Source: Lasiosphaeria ovina
Taxonomy: Eukaryota; Ascomycota; Sordariomycetes; Sordariales; Lasiosphaeriaceae
NCBI GenBank assembly: GCA_033439765.1
Contig: JAULSN010000004.1
Coordinates: 1,498,001-1,562,000 of the forward strand
Length of the DNA stretch: 64,000 nt
Reading direction: 5' to 3'
Shown piece after piece: positions 13,301 through 25,044 of this stretch. Each line of letters starts with the position of its first letter. The first letter of the stretch is position 1. Below the pieces are notes generated by a model, which saw nothing but the letters and a program-made list of their open reading frames with translations, was not told the DNA's origin and did not search any database. The translations under genes were made by a program, and so were the position numbers.

Positions 13301-15405
13301 ATTACAACAAGGGTCAAATGCTAATACGCTGCAACCACAGCTTCAAAGACGTCATGGCATCCATGGGCCTGGTCGAGGTGTCGCTCATCGGCCACGAAGC
13401 GAGCGGCACCGTCGTGGCCACGGGCGCCAAGGCGTCGGGCCGGTTCCAGGTCGGCGACCGCGTCGTCGTGTCGGGCGAGGGCATGCACGCAACGCGGCTG
13501 CGCAGCGACCACCGGCTGGCGGTCAAGATTCCCGACGCCATGTCGTTCGAAGAGGCGGCCGTGCTGCCGACGGTGCACGCGACGGCGTACCACGCGCTCG
13601 TCAACGTGGCCAAGCTGCAGCCGGGCCAGTCGGTGCTAATCCACGCAGCGGCAGGCGGCGTCGGCCAGGCGGCGCTGCAGCTGGCCCGCCACCTCGGCCT
13701 CGTCACCTACGTCACGGTGGGCAGCGACGACAAGCGCGCCCTGGTCATGGACAAGTACGGCGTGCCGGCCGGCCACATCTTCAACTCGCGCGACGCCAGC
13801 TTCGCCAAGGCCGTCAAGCGCGTCACGGCCGGCCGCGGCGTCGACTGCGTGCTCAACTCGCTGTCGGGCGAGCTGCTGCGTGCCAGCTGGGAGTGCGTGG
13901 CCATGTTCGGCACCTTTGTCGAGATCGGCCTGCGCGACATCACCGACAACATGCGCCTCGACATGCGGCCCTTCATCAAGTGCACCACGTTTGCCTTTAT
14001 CAACCTAACCAACTTCTTCGACGACCACAAGGACGTTGCCAGCCGCATCCTGCAGGACACGTTCGACCTGGTGCACCGCGGCGTGCTGTACGCGCCGAGC
14101 CCGCTGACGGCGTACCCCGTCGGCGAGCTCGAGGCGGCTTTCCGCACCATGCAGCGCGGCAAGCACCGCGGCAAGCTGGCGCTGTCGTACGGCGACGGCG
14201 CCGAGGCCAAGGTGCACCGGCGGGCGCGCGACGCCCTAGCCCTCGACCCGGCCGCCACGTACCTGATCGTCGGCGGGCTGGGCGGACTGGGCCGCAGCCT
14301 GGCGCGCGAGTTTGTGGCCTGCGGCGCCCGCCACATCGCCTTCCTGTCGCGGTCCGGCGCCGACGGCAGCCCCGAGGCCCGCCAGACGGTCGACGAGCTG
14401 TCGACGGCGGCGGGCGGGGCGGTCACGGTGCGGGCGCTCCGCGGGGATGTCGCCGACGAGGCGTCGTTCCGGGCCGCCATGGCGCAGTGCGAGCGCGAGC
14501 TGCCGCCGGTGCGCGGCGTGGTGCAGATGGCCATGGTGCTGCGCGACGGCGTGCTCGAGAAGATGGGGCACGGCGACTGGGCGGCGGGGATGCGGCCCAA
14601 GGTGCAGGGCACGCGCAACCTGGACCGGTACTTTGGCGAGGACAGGCCGGTCGACTTCTTCATCGCGTGCTCGTCCGTGTCGGGCGTGTGCGGCAACGCC
14701 GGGCAGGCGCAGTACGCGGCGGGCAACACGTTCCAGGACGCGCTGGCGCAGCACCGGCGGGCGCGCGGGCTGAGGGCCGTCGCCGTCAACCTGGGCATCA
14801 TGCGCGACGTCGGTGCCATTGCTGAGTCGACTGGTGTCGTCGGCAACAACCTGTCGCAGTGGGAGCACGTTATCGGTATTCGCGAGCCCGCCTTCCACGC
14901 CCTCGTCAAGAGCCTGATCCTGCGCCAGGCCGCCGGCTCGTGCCCCGCCCAGGTGTGCACGGGTCTGGGGTCGGCCGATGCCATTGCTGCCCACGGCCTG
15001 CCGCTGCCCTACTACTTTACCGACCCGCGGTTGGGCCCGCTGGCCGTGATGAGCGTGGCCGCGAAGCAGGCGGCGGGCGGCGACGGGGCGGCGGGGGCAG
15101 GGGGCGCGTCGCTGGCGTCGCGGCTCGCCGAGGCGGGCGGCGTCGACAAGGCCGGCGAGGTCATCCTCGACGCGCTGGTGCGCAAGATCGCCGACATGTT
15201 GCAGATCCCCGCGTCCGAGGTCGACCCGGGCCGGCCCATGTACCGCTACGGCGTCGACTCGCTCGTCGCACTCGAGGTCAGGAACTGGATCACCAAGGAG
15301 CTGAAGGCCAACATGGCCCTGCTGGAGATCCTGGCCGCCGTACCCATGGCTGCGTTTGCCGTCAAGATTGCTGAGAAGAGCAAGCTGGTGGCCGGGTCCG
15401 AGTGA
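7688..15405 (+). CDS. Highly reducing polyketide synthase (KS-AT-DH-ER-KR-ACP)
   Basis: Iterative PKS predicted to make a reduced aliphatic chain. Seven exons (7688-7805, 7875-8410, 8471-8666, 8740-8948, 9009-11954, 12082-13268, 13341-15405) give 2418 residues with consistent phases. KS has TACSSS (Cys181), EAHGTGT (His316) and IGHLEP (His356). AT has GHSSGE near 650. DH has His near 1003 and LDAIIH near 1198. ER has AAAGGVGQ near 1832, KR has GGLGGLGRS near 2040 with catalytic Ser/Tyr (Tyr near 2188), and ACP has YGVDSL (Ser near 2370). The stretch between DH and ER shows no SAM-binding motif, so a C-methyltransferase looks absent or degenerate. No release domain follows the ACP, as expected for an enzyme that hands its chain to a partner SAT. 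Oddities: an 11-Asp run near residue 790 in the AT domain, and Ser in place of Gly in the DH HxxxGxxxxP motif. The start at 7688 follows CACA; a second in-frame ATG lies at 7703. Confidence 0.95.
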
Positions 15406-17975
15406 GATGTGCCACGAGAATACGCGAAATAAGTTATGAGCGGTATTTATTTGTTAATGGTGCTATTTTTCCTGTTTCGTATTTCCTATTTCCCTTTATT
15501 TCCTGGTTAGACATGGCTGATTAGAGAATGGGATTTCCTGTGATCAATTATCGCATCTCTTTTAGACCCCAGATCTATAAAAGCTGTAAGTAAGAGAAGC
15601 ATTGCTTGAGCTTCAGTGTAGCCCAATTGGTCCAACTAGTAGCCGGTCTCAGGTGGTGAGCAGGTAGTGCGCAGGTGGTGAGAGTGAAACGGTCCATACC
15701 TCATTCGTGTATCTGTTGTAACTGCCATAGGAAAGGCAACCAAGCAAAACTGGACTTGCATCAAGGCCCAGAGTAGCGGTCATACATTCCATGATGGTGC
15801 ACGGTTCTTGATTCAGTTTGTAAGCTAGGACAGTACTTATAATTGAACCTACTACGTAGGTACCTTATTCAATTATGTCAAAGGGCTCACGTACACCCTA
15901 TATTGTCCATACGCGTATCTCAATTAGTAACGGCCACATCACCAGCCGAGCTAATTAATCCAAGGTCACTCCTTCCTTCAACTATTCCGTGTTGTTGGTG
16001 CCCGGGGGCAGTGGGGTCTTTGAACCCACCACAACTCAACAGAGTGAAACCCTGGCCCAACGGCACGGATTCGTTTAGAATCCGGGCTGTAACGGCAATA
16101 ATCACCACCAACTACCGCAAAGGCGCTGTCGGAAGCCGTAATTAACCCACTTTTGACGGGCTGCATGTTGTTGTGACGCACTCACTCCCGGTCGTTTCGG
16201 AGTTGGTTTGTTGTGAAAAGAAGCCAAGCATGGCCTTAATCATGGTGTTCCGACATTTGCCCGCATTTCCTTCCCGTCCCCATGATCCTAATCCGCAAGT
16301 GGTGCGAATTAGGCCCACCTAGCTCGAAGTCCAGAGGACTAAGGAGATGTGGTAATTAGATAAGGTAGGCAGATATCACTGAATTATTTTTGTAATTACC
16401 CAGTTTAGATACTGGATAGCTCGGTGACCGGTGTTCGTGATGAGCAACCAAGTTCCCAAGAGCATATATTCACGGAGTCCTCCCAGCTTTGCTCTCTATT
16501 ACACTCTCTCGTGAAGAGCAGACTTACATGGTTTGGAAACTGCAGGTGCGGGTCAATTACCCCCAGCACCACAACAGGCTATGAATCTTTCTCTCCTTTT
16601 TCCTCCCTGAGCTAATTATCTAGCAATGGGTGTAATATCATGGCCCAGCTATTCTCTCTTTCTTCCCCCAACATGGCCGTAGCCACTGCCATGCACGCCA
16701 TACAACCTTAACCATGCCTGTCAACCAACCTACCTAAGGTATGCTCGACGGCGAAACTACCAAATGGAGGGAACCAGCCAGCCCCCAGTTTTAGTTATGC
16801 AAAAGAAATAAAGTTCACAGCCGCTTCGTCCCGCGCCTCCCGCAACTGCAACGGCCAGACAGTCGTCCAGCCGGCCGGTAACAAATTCACTGGGCTGCAT
16901 GGCGGCCGTCCCAAGCTACCGGTGACACGATTAGCGTCCAGCCCGTCTCACAACGCCTCAATCAACAGGTAACCACAGCGACCGTCAGCAATCCGCCTAT
17001 CCAAAACGGATACCAAAATGGATACCAGAATGGAATATTACGGCACCCACCCCTTGATTCTTTTTGGGGGGTTTTTTTTCTCGCTCCAACCGTTTCCCGG
17101 CCTTGGTTTGGTTGAAGTTAGTCATGGTATGTCATCCGTCAGCAACGCGTCACGCAGCCTGTCGAACGAATTAAAACACATCCGAGGACTCTAATTCCCA
17201 GAGCTGGACAAACTCCGGTCCGTAAGTAATATTCTGTTTTGCCTGATTCGCCTTGCAGCAGTGTTTCCGACTTCGGAGCCCTGCACTGCTAAGCCCTGCC
17301 TTGAACAGTTCAGGCCGACATTGGATCAAATGTCTCCGAGCAAAATTTATAAGCAGCCAACACGACGCCACATTGGGAACGACTGGTCTAATTTGCTGGG
17401 GAAGGCCCAACCTAATCGGAGAAAGGGCTTGGCTGACCGCCAATGCGCCACAAGGCACGGGCTGGCCCGTGGTGATCGACTGGCAAGGGAGTGAGCGAGT
17501 GGGTGGCACTGCTAAGCCAGATTCGGCCAACGGATTCCCGATTCGCTCACTGGAATGAGGTAAGCTTCCCGGAGATTTTTGAAAGTCTCCGAGAATAAGG
17601 GGTATTTCTAAGCACCAGTCCAACCAAGGCGATTACGTGCAATCGTGCAATCGTGCAATCGTGCATGAGTAAAAGGCCGGGAAAGCGCGCGTCTAACCCG
17701 CGACTCGCCAATGTAGGTATATATCCCCTACCTAGCAAAATAGGGACAGATGCAGCCTCTTTTACTCCACTCACTCGCGCTGGTACTCACCCGTCCCTCA
17801 AGATAAGACTGGACTCATCAACTGGTCCGCCTCGCCCAGAAAGAGGAATCTCGCACAACCATTGGTGATCCCAAGCCTCAAACCACACCACGGTGACCAC
17901 ACTTGCTCTCTCCTTTCGAACCCACCACACGCCACACACCACATTCTCTTACCTTTTTCCTTCCACCTTTCGGAA
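15406..17975. other. Long gene-free stretch downstream of the reducing PKS
   Basis: I see no convincing coding region in this 2.6 kb. It is less GC-rich than the PKS and holds the PKS 3' untranslated region and the promoter of the gene at 17976. A TGCAATCG unit is repeated three times in tandem at about 17637-17662, and CTACCTAAGGTA-like motifs common in fungal spacers occur near 16731. Confidence 0.6.
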
Positions 17976-18710
17976 ATGCAAATCCTCATCCTTGGCGCAA
18001 CCGGCCGCACCGGCAGCCTGGTGCTACTCGAGGCGCTTAGGCGTGGCCACAGCGTCACGGCGCTCGTTCGCACACCCCCTGCCCTCGACACTGTCACTTC
18101 GGCACTGCCTGACGCGCAGAAGGCCAATCTGACTGTCGTCCGTGGGTCGCCCCTCGACACCTCGGACGTGTCCAACGCCGTCAACACGGCCTCTAAAGCA
18201 AACACGCAGCTCGTGGTAATATCGGCACTCAACTCCCGCCGCACATCGGAGAGCCCCTGGGCACCGCCGCACCCTACCGACTCGCCGCCGCGCATGATGG
18301 CCGACAGCGTCGCCAATGTGCTGTCTGCTCTCAAGTCGCAGGCTGAGAGTGCGGGCGCCTTCCCCAAGCCCAAGGTGATCCACGTCTCGGCCATTGGTGT
18401 CGGCGTGTCGACGGCCAATGCGCCGTGGCTGCTGCGCACCTTGATCTCGCGCACCAACGTCAAGCTCACGTATGATGACCACGCCGCCGTCGAGGACGAG
18501 CTCAAAGCCGCCGGTGAGGGCGTCGGCTGGGTCGTGCTGCGACCTGCGCGCCTTACCGATGATGTCGGCTCTTCGCCCAGGGTGTGGCCTGCCGAAAAAG
18601 GTTCGATTGGCATGCTTGGCAAGTGCTCTAGAGGAGCTGTGGCCAAGTTTGCTCTGGATGCTGCCGAAGGAAGCGAGTGGGATGGGAAGGATCCTATCAT
18701 TCTGAGCTGA
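17976..18710 (+). CDS. NAD(P)-binding (NmrA/atypical SDR-like) protein
   Basis: Single-exon gene of 244 residues. The N-terminus has a strand followed by a GATGRTG dinucleotide-binding loop (residues 7-13), typical of NmrA-like and atypical short-chain dehydrogenase proteins that bind NAD(P) and act as reductases or redox sensors. VIHVSAIGVGV near the middle and VVLRPARLTDD near residue 190 fit the conserved core of the NAD(P)H-binding family. The ATG at 17976 is preferred over the in-frame upstream ATG at 17862, because the Rossmann strand starts at the second residue and the upstream extension is low-complexity. It lies on the same strand 2.6 kb downstream of the reducing PKS, so it could be a tailoring enzyme of the cluster; that role is inferred from position only. 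Confidence 0.85.
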   Translation: MQILILGATGRTGSLVLLEALRRGHSVTALVRTPPALDTVTSALPDAQKANLTVVRGSPLDTSDVSNAVNTASKANTQLVVISALNSRRTSESPWAPPHPTDSPPRMMADSVANVLSALKSQAESAGAFPKPKVIHVSAIGVGVSTANAPWLLRTLISRTNVKLTYDDHAAVEDELKAAGEGVGWVVLRPARLTDDVGSSPRVWPAEKGSIGMLGKCSRGAVAKFALDAAEGSEWDGKDPIILS

Positions 18711-21700
18711 GAGCCTCCCCCCATCACACACACATGGATTACCGTTGGACCCAGCAGTCCTCCGGGTTTTGTTCCGTAGATCAGTTGGGCCGTGTTGGCG
18801 CAAAGGGGGAGTCTCGCCACGCCACGTCATTGCGTCTGTTTTTTGTGTACCTCTGCACTTGGTTATTGCCTCTTGTTCTTCTCTTCTAGATACCACGCAA
18901 GCCATTCGGAGTCTTGGTTTGCAATATTAGTCACCACTGGTTTCTACCAACCGACTATCGTGAAACCCGCCTGCCAGACTTTTCTAGTCAAGTGATCGAT
19001 TCTGCCGTTAACTTTTAGACTGATGCTGGCAGCCCTGTCAAGACAGTAGGTATACCAGGACAGCGGTGTAACCCCGTTCAGAACGCGGGGTCATTCGCTA
19101 CCTTTCCTGACTGGGCTAGTGCTGAGTTTGCCCCCCCACATATTATGCCGTGCGACCTTCACCTTCACATTGACGCCGCCATGCCAATTTTGCGAGAATC
19201 AAAATGGATACGATCATCAACCAGGTACATGGCGCAATACCACCTACCTCATGCACGAGAATTCTGTACCTTGCCACTGCACGTGTATTACTACTTATGT
19301 ATTATGTAAAGAACCTACCTGGGACTCGGGAGTAGGCAGTTTATCTATGAAAGGCACAGGCTAACCAACAGTTGGCGGTCCATCTCCCGCCTGGATCTTG
19401 CGTCTTCTTCTGGATGGGACTTGCAACAAGGGCTCTGGGACCCGGTCCCTGGCCGAACAGACGAGACCTTGGGATCTGGTTATTTTGTGACGGTTTCAAG
19501 ACAGACGCAAAAGAGTGAAGATGTTTCATGTAATTATATCACACTCCCACCTCGCTGGGTCACCCCCTTTCCACCATGTATTTCCCGATAATTACTTCTT
19601 GGCCAGCTGTCTTTTATACATTCCTTCATAGAGAAGGGAGTTCGAATCCAAAGACGGAAATCGAACCCCACGACTCACCGGTGGATCTCGGACAAATGGG
19701 TAAGCCAGGCGCGGACACAGGCCGGCCGAAGTCCGATGTGCTTACTACTTACGGAGGGCCATTATTACACGTGTCTTTCCACTGAGAATCGCCCAGACAG
19801 AACCAGGCCAAGGTTAGGCTTCCCGAACTGCACAGGTCGCCAATCCTGCGCCAACTGGGCACCAGACATTAATTACATGGCGGTGCTCTTCGATAATCAC
19901 CCTGGCCGTCGGCGTTTCCAGAGCCCGATGTCGATGCATGTCAGCGCTCGCCTGCCGCCAATCTCCTACCTGGAACTAATCAGGACAGCCTGGATATCAA
20001 ATCAGCTTGGGGGTCTAATCAGCTTTGGGATCTAATCAGTCTGGGGTCGATCGAGGCTACCTTAGTTAGGTAAGGTGGTTAGTTCAAACACCAAGTAAGT
20101 GACCGATCAGATTAATCAGGTACTGATCTACGTAATTACTTACCTAGGTCTATCTGTCTTCCTACCTACCTAATTAGTAGCATCGTCGCGTAGACTGTCC
20201 AGACAGACGGGAGATAAGATTAGGACTGAGCCCCTGTTGAATCATGAACGGAAGTTGGGAGCCGCTGGCCTGTGCGTGGGGGGCCATCCCATCACCATCA
20301 CGGCGACATCGCTTGCGATGCATGCATGCAATGCACCCGAGCATGTCGGGAAATGCAAGCATCTGGCACGGGCACGCCTGCTTCTGCAACATGTGTAGTC
20401 TAATATACCAATTATTACGAGAATGATATGCACCCTGTAAGCTGTGCAAGTCTTGGTACTGGACCCCACTTTCGCCTTCCCACCCATCAAACGTTGGCCA
20501 TTATCCTCCATTTTTCGGAAGCCGACTACTGTTTCGATTCCAACCTTAATTACCTAGTTAGGTCCATACCACATAGTTCCAATTAATTGCAGCCAACAGA
20601 TCCGTACTAAACAACGACCAACAGCGACCAGGAAGAACGTTACCTAATTAATTAAAGGAGCTTGCTCTCTTGCGACCATGTCGGGGATCATCAACATCTC
20701 ACTGCCTCAGCCAGGATCAAAGTCGCATCGGCAACGAATGGCGGGGGTCTAGAAGATTCCTAAACCTAGACCTAAGCCTCAAGTGTAAGGAAGCATGGCC
20801 AGTGCATCGGGACGGGCCCCGTAACGAGCGGGCCGAGCGCGCCCCCTCGGCGTGGAAAGCTGATACGACAAATCCAATCAACCCTTGGCCGCCACACCTT
20901 GCCTGTCCTTACACCGCCAACTAGCGAAGCACTGGCGTCACATTTGGACATGCAGGCACAGGCAGGAGCACTGCACATACCAGGACAGTCGGACCCGCAC
21001 AAGATACAACAGATAACCACCACAGACAGGGCGCGACAACGCCGACCTGGCAGCCCGGCGTCAGCTTATCGGGACAAGCATACCCTAGAGAAGACAACCG
21101 ACAGTTGTCGCCTGTGGGCCTGTAATCCTTTCTGTAAAAGGCAGGAGAAGAAGTGACCAGTTCTAGATGTGGCGCTGTATGTCACCAGCGGCAATGGTGA
21201 GCTTCCTCGAGGATAGGATATGGCCGAAGATGCCACTCGGACTTTTACTGCAAGTGAAGTGGTCCGGGCCGACTGACAAGTCCATCCCATCCATGCCTCT
21301 CGAGATACGTGTCCATACGGTAGGTAAGGTAAGTCCCTTGCCAACCCGCAGTAAGAAATTACATGGCGCTTGAGAGTGTCTGCAGTGCACACGGTTGGGG
21401 GGAAGGGGGCGGAATCGCAGTCGGATGGGGTAATCAACCACGACGGAGGACGAGAACGGGGTAATGGAAGCTGTGCAAATCGGGCAAGTCCTGATTAGCA
21501 CGGTGATACGCGCTTTCGAGCGCAACCTAAAAAATGACGGGAGTGCGGGGCTGGATCGTTACTTAGCCAGTGTCAGTGTCCCTGCACATACGAACCCTAT
21601 ACGTTGAGCTGCAGCTTAGTGGCGGCTGGCACGATACAGCCCACCTCGGTACGGTATGTCCCTACCTAAGGTATGTACGTGACAACCTGAGCCTAATGGA

Positions 21701-22017
21701 TGTCGACTCGAGTCACTCACTGAGCGAGTCTCTGCCGTCCTGCAGCTTAGCGGACCGACATGCCATGGAGCACCTGAGCCCACCACGCAGTCAGAGAGAG
21801 GCGTGGAAGGTAAGCGCGGGCGGGACAGGGCCGATTCAGACTAATTTAGTACAAGACCGTCGCGATGCCACGAGACGGAACCCACGGAGTTCGGACGACG
21901 ACTCGACCAGTCAGTCCCAGTTTCAGTCCAACCCAGTCGCCATGGTCTTTGGAGTGCAGGTGCTTACAGGTACAGGCACGACGACATCACCGCCGATCCA
22001 CCCCGAATCCGAACACA
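18711..22017. other. Long gene-free stretch upstream of the AflR-like regulator
   Basis: No reading frame here shows a recognisable protein. Tracts rich in CCTACCTA/TAGGTA and TTAATTA motifs recur (for example 20143-20175 and 20525-20660). It must contain the 3' end of the NAD(P)-binding gene and the promoter of the zinc-cluster regulator. No tRNA-like cloverleaf was evident. Confidence 0.55.
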
Positions 22018-22355
22018 ATGGACGGAAAGACAATCCGGCTGCGGGCCTCGTGCAATGCCTGCAACGAGTCCAAAGTGCGCTGCAGCCAGCACAAGCCAAC
22101 GTGTGCACGATGCGAGAGAAACGGCGCTGACTGGTAAGTGGTGTCAAAACTCGTGGGTAGAGTACTGTACATACCTACTAAAAAAAACGTCCCTCCTGTA
22201 GCGTCTACGGCCTGTCCCGTCGCACACACAAGGACGCACCACCCATCGCCGTACCGCCGTCGCGGCCGCGGAGGGCCTCGCCGTCGACGTCTTCCACCGG
22301 CGATACTGCCGCTGCCTCTGCCAATGCGGCCACCGCAAACAACAACATCATCAAG

Positions 22356-22388
<33 letters not shown>

Positions 22389-23816
22389 AGCAGCAACAGT
22401 AGCAACAACAGCAACAATCCCAACACCAACAACTGGCGCCGTCGGGGGCTATCGTTCCCCAAAAGCGGCACTGCAACCCCATCCCACAGCAGCACGTCGC
22501 CTGACCGATTGACAAGGAGGAGGACCCAGGATGCAACCCTCTTTGGAGATCTCGGGGACCTTGGGGATCTTGGGGACATGGGTGACATGGACTACAGCAT
22601 GTCGCCTACCACCGGGCCGCCGCACTTCATGTCAACGCCACACTCGCAGCAACAGCACCGACCACTCCACCACCACCACCAGCAAAACGGCGTTGCAGCA
22701 ACGCCACAGTTCCACCTTTACGCCACCACCACCAACACCACCCAAGGTCCACCAGCGCCGGCCGACCCAGTCCACCGCCCCGGCTTGCTGCTGGACTTTA
22801 ACAGTCTCGTCACCGGTAACAGCGGCGGGCCGCTCACCGACCCACTCAGCGCCGCCGTGACCCGCTTCTCATCGCCAGGCTTGAGCGCCGCCGAGTACGC
22901 CTCCAAGCCCTGGGAACTAGCGTCCCTCTTTGGCGGCGGCGGCGGCGGCGGCGGTAATGACAGCAGCGACAGCGGGTCCGCTCCAGACATGGCGACTTTC
23001 TGGGCGCGACAGATGGCAACTGCAGGCCAGTCATCGTCGTCACCGTGTTCGGCAACGCCTCCGTCGCCAGAGTGCGATCAGTGCACCTGCCACGCGGGTG
23101 TGACGGAGCTGCTGGCCTCGATGCGAGGCGGCGGCGACGACCGGCGGCTGTCGCTCGATGCGCAGCTCGCCAAGCTGAAGCGCTGCATCGTGTCGTCCGA
23201 GACGTCCATGGGCTGTGCCCATGCCCACAGCTCGCGCGACGACGCCGAGCCCATCCACATTATGGCCGTCGCCACCCTCATCGGCTACGTCATTGACGAG
23301 TTCGAGATGCTCGCCACCGAGTCCCCGCCACCCCTCGGCAGGTCTTCGTCGGCCGGCGACATGGCAGCTCTGGGTGGCGCGGATATGGGCGGCGCCGGCA
23401 GTAGTCACTCTTCAGGCTCTGACGACTCGACGCTGTCACCCCACAAATCAGCCAGCGGCACCACCTCGGGCGGCACCGTCAACAATAAGCCCAACAAAAC
23501 GCTAACGCTCGGGCTGCGGCTGCAGCCGCGGCTGTCGTGGGGCGTGCTCGAGCTGGAGGATGACGACGAGGTGGACCTACGGCAGAGGTTGTACCTTCTG
23601 TCGTTCCGCAAGCTCGAGAGGCTGCTCGTGCAGTTGACCATGTATCTGCGGAATCTGCACGACGCACGCGCCAGCCTTCCCGACCCGTCGCGGCACATGG
23701 CTTTCGTCATGGCCTGCGATTACACACGCCTGTGGCTGGAGAAGAAGGCCGAGGACGTAAAGAGGTTGTTTTCCGTCTCGACGGTGGACGAGACGATAGA
23801 TCCGATGCTCATGTAA
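22018..23816 (+). CDS. Zn2Cys6 transcription factor with AflR-like C-terminus
   Basis: Fungal binuclear zinc-cluster regulator, 576 residues, two exons (22018-22133, 22202-23816). The cluster is C12-x2-C15-x6-C22-x6-C29-x2-C32-x6-C39, the exact AflR spacing. The intron (22134-22201) splits the codon of the sixth Cys, so unspliced RNA cannot make a complete zinc cluster. A basic segment (LSRRTHKD) follows, then low-complexity linkers: an Asn run near residue 90, a GDLGDLGDMGDM repeat, His/Gln tracts and a Gly run. The C-terminal 200 residues resemble the aflatoxin-regulatory-protein domain: a conserved Cys-rich helix region (CTCHAGVTELL) and a helical end with LRQRLYLLSFRKLERLL. The family usually controls polyketide clusters by binding promoters; its location 6.6 kb downstream of the reducing PKS makes it a good candidate for the pathway-specific activator. 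An upstream in-frame ATG at 21865 is possible but unlikely. Confidence 0.9.
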
Positions 23817-23980
23817 TTACTTCTAGACAGATAAAACGGATACATGGGTACATGGGCTATAATTAGCAATTAGAAAAAAGGGAAACTGGTTCAAACTATG
23901 TACTATATTCTTTTCTTTCGTTTGAGTAGCTCGGGGAGCGACTTCCCACAGTGGCTAGATCTGATTATCACTACGGTAAA

Positions 23981-24688
23981 ATGGCTCATACCCATCACCG
24001 CATAGAGCAGGCGGGTCACATAGCGAGCTTCACCACGCACAATAACATCACTGCCGCAGTGGCAGCAGCGGCAGCACACGAGCACCGCCACGGCAGTGGC
24101 ACAGGGTGCAAGATCTCCGTTGGTCCCGCCCCTCGCCTAGCTCTCTCTTCCCCAAAATGTAACTTACGCCCGGCCATCACAGATGCTCTGGAACTGGACG
24201 ACGATCGACGCGGCTTCCTGACCTCGCAATGGCACGTGTGGTCAGCAGGCGGCTTCGCAGAGTCGTGCCTACGGGCGATGGCGCTGACGGTGGCGCTGGA
24301 AGCCCTTCGGCGGGGAGTGCGCGAGTACGACGCTTACATCGCACGAGACTTTACGCGGCGCGGCGCGGTGCTGGTGGCGGCGTCGGCCAAGGGCGAGGCT
24401 CCGGGCGGCGGGAATCATAAGCAAGCACAGCAAGCACAGCAGCAACAGCAGCGCGTCACGCTCCGGGCCACGGCTATGAAGCAGCTTATCCGCACCGTGC
24501 TGCACGCCGTCGCGTTTGCCGTCGCGTACATGGTCATGCTGCTGGCCATGTACTTCAACTGGTACATGATCCTGTGCATCTTCGTTGGCGCCGGGCTGGG
24601 CAAGTTCCTGTGCGACTGGATGTCGCGGACCGTGGTGCTTAGCGGCGAGGGCGGAGCGGTGGTTCTGGGTGGGAACGGCGCGGATTAG
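23981..24688 (+). pseudogene. Ctr-type copper transporter with apparent one-base frameshift
   Basis: Ctr copper transporters are small trimeric three-helix membrane proteins. The C-terminal half is clear: FLTSQWHVWSAGGFAESC in the first membrane helix, RRGVREYDAYI after it, then MVMLLAMYFNWYM (the MxxxM copper-path motif of helix 2) and GAGLGKFL (GxxxG of helix 3). The N-terminus from ATG 23981 is His-rich and ends in CKIS. Family members continue with MLWNW, and this lies exactly after a possible intron (24119-24182, GTTGGT...CACAG). Splicing gives MLWNWTTIDA and then a stop, because one base is missing at about 24212-24214 where the family has a Cys before FLT. Without splicing the frame stays open for the whole span but loses MLWNWTTIDA. 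It is either a real disabling deletion or a sequencing error. Confidence 0.7.
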
Positions 24689-25044
24689 GGGCTGGGAGAG
24701 ACTGTTTGCCGTGGGTAGACGTCGTCATAGACAAAGAGCGTGTTCTGACATGTGGTTGCTTGGCTATTGTATAAGAAGAGTTATTGGGATAACTTACAAC
24801 ATGTCTCCCTTACTCATACTTTAAGGTAATGTCTGCCTGGTGTGACTGACATTCAAGCGTACAGTAAACGTAATTAGAACATCTGAGAGGCCAACTAAGA
24901 TACGTGGTTGGGTGACTGCTAAGAAATATCGGGTGTGGATTAACCTTGCCAAATCTCCAGGAATACCATGCATCCAATTTGATATAAAGGAACGGCATTG
25001 CTTCCTCCCCAGATGACAATCTTGAACTTAGTATGCAACCTTCG
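24689..25044. other. Short spacer between copper transporter and decayed gene
   Basis: No gene seen. The stretch is AT-richer than its flanks and would hold the convergent 3' ends of the two neighbours. Confidence 0.5.

Noticed and set aside
13707..14984. Minus-strand open frame (425 codons) opposite ER/KR of the reducing PKS
   Set aside because: Antisense shadow; Ser/Arg/Pro-rich with no domain, and the plus strand carries the ER and KR motifs.
17171..17623. 150-codon minus-strand open frame
   Set aside because: No domain, no splice-supported extension and composition like non-coding DNA.
17798..18905. Two minus-strand open frames opposite the NAD(P)-binding gene
   Set aside because: No recognisable domain; the plus strand has the dinucleotide-binding motif and a good start.
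19630..19660. GAGTTCGAATCC as a tRNA T-arm
   Set aside because: No matching acceptor stem, D-arm or anticodon arm could be placed around it.
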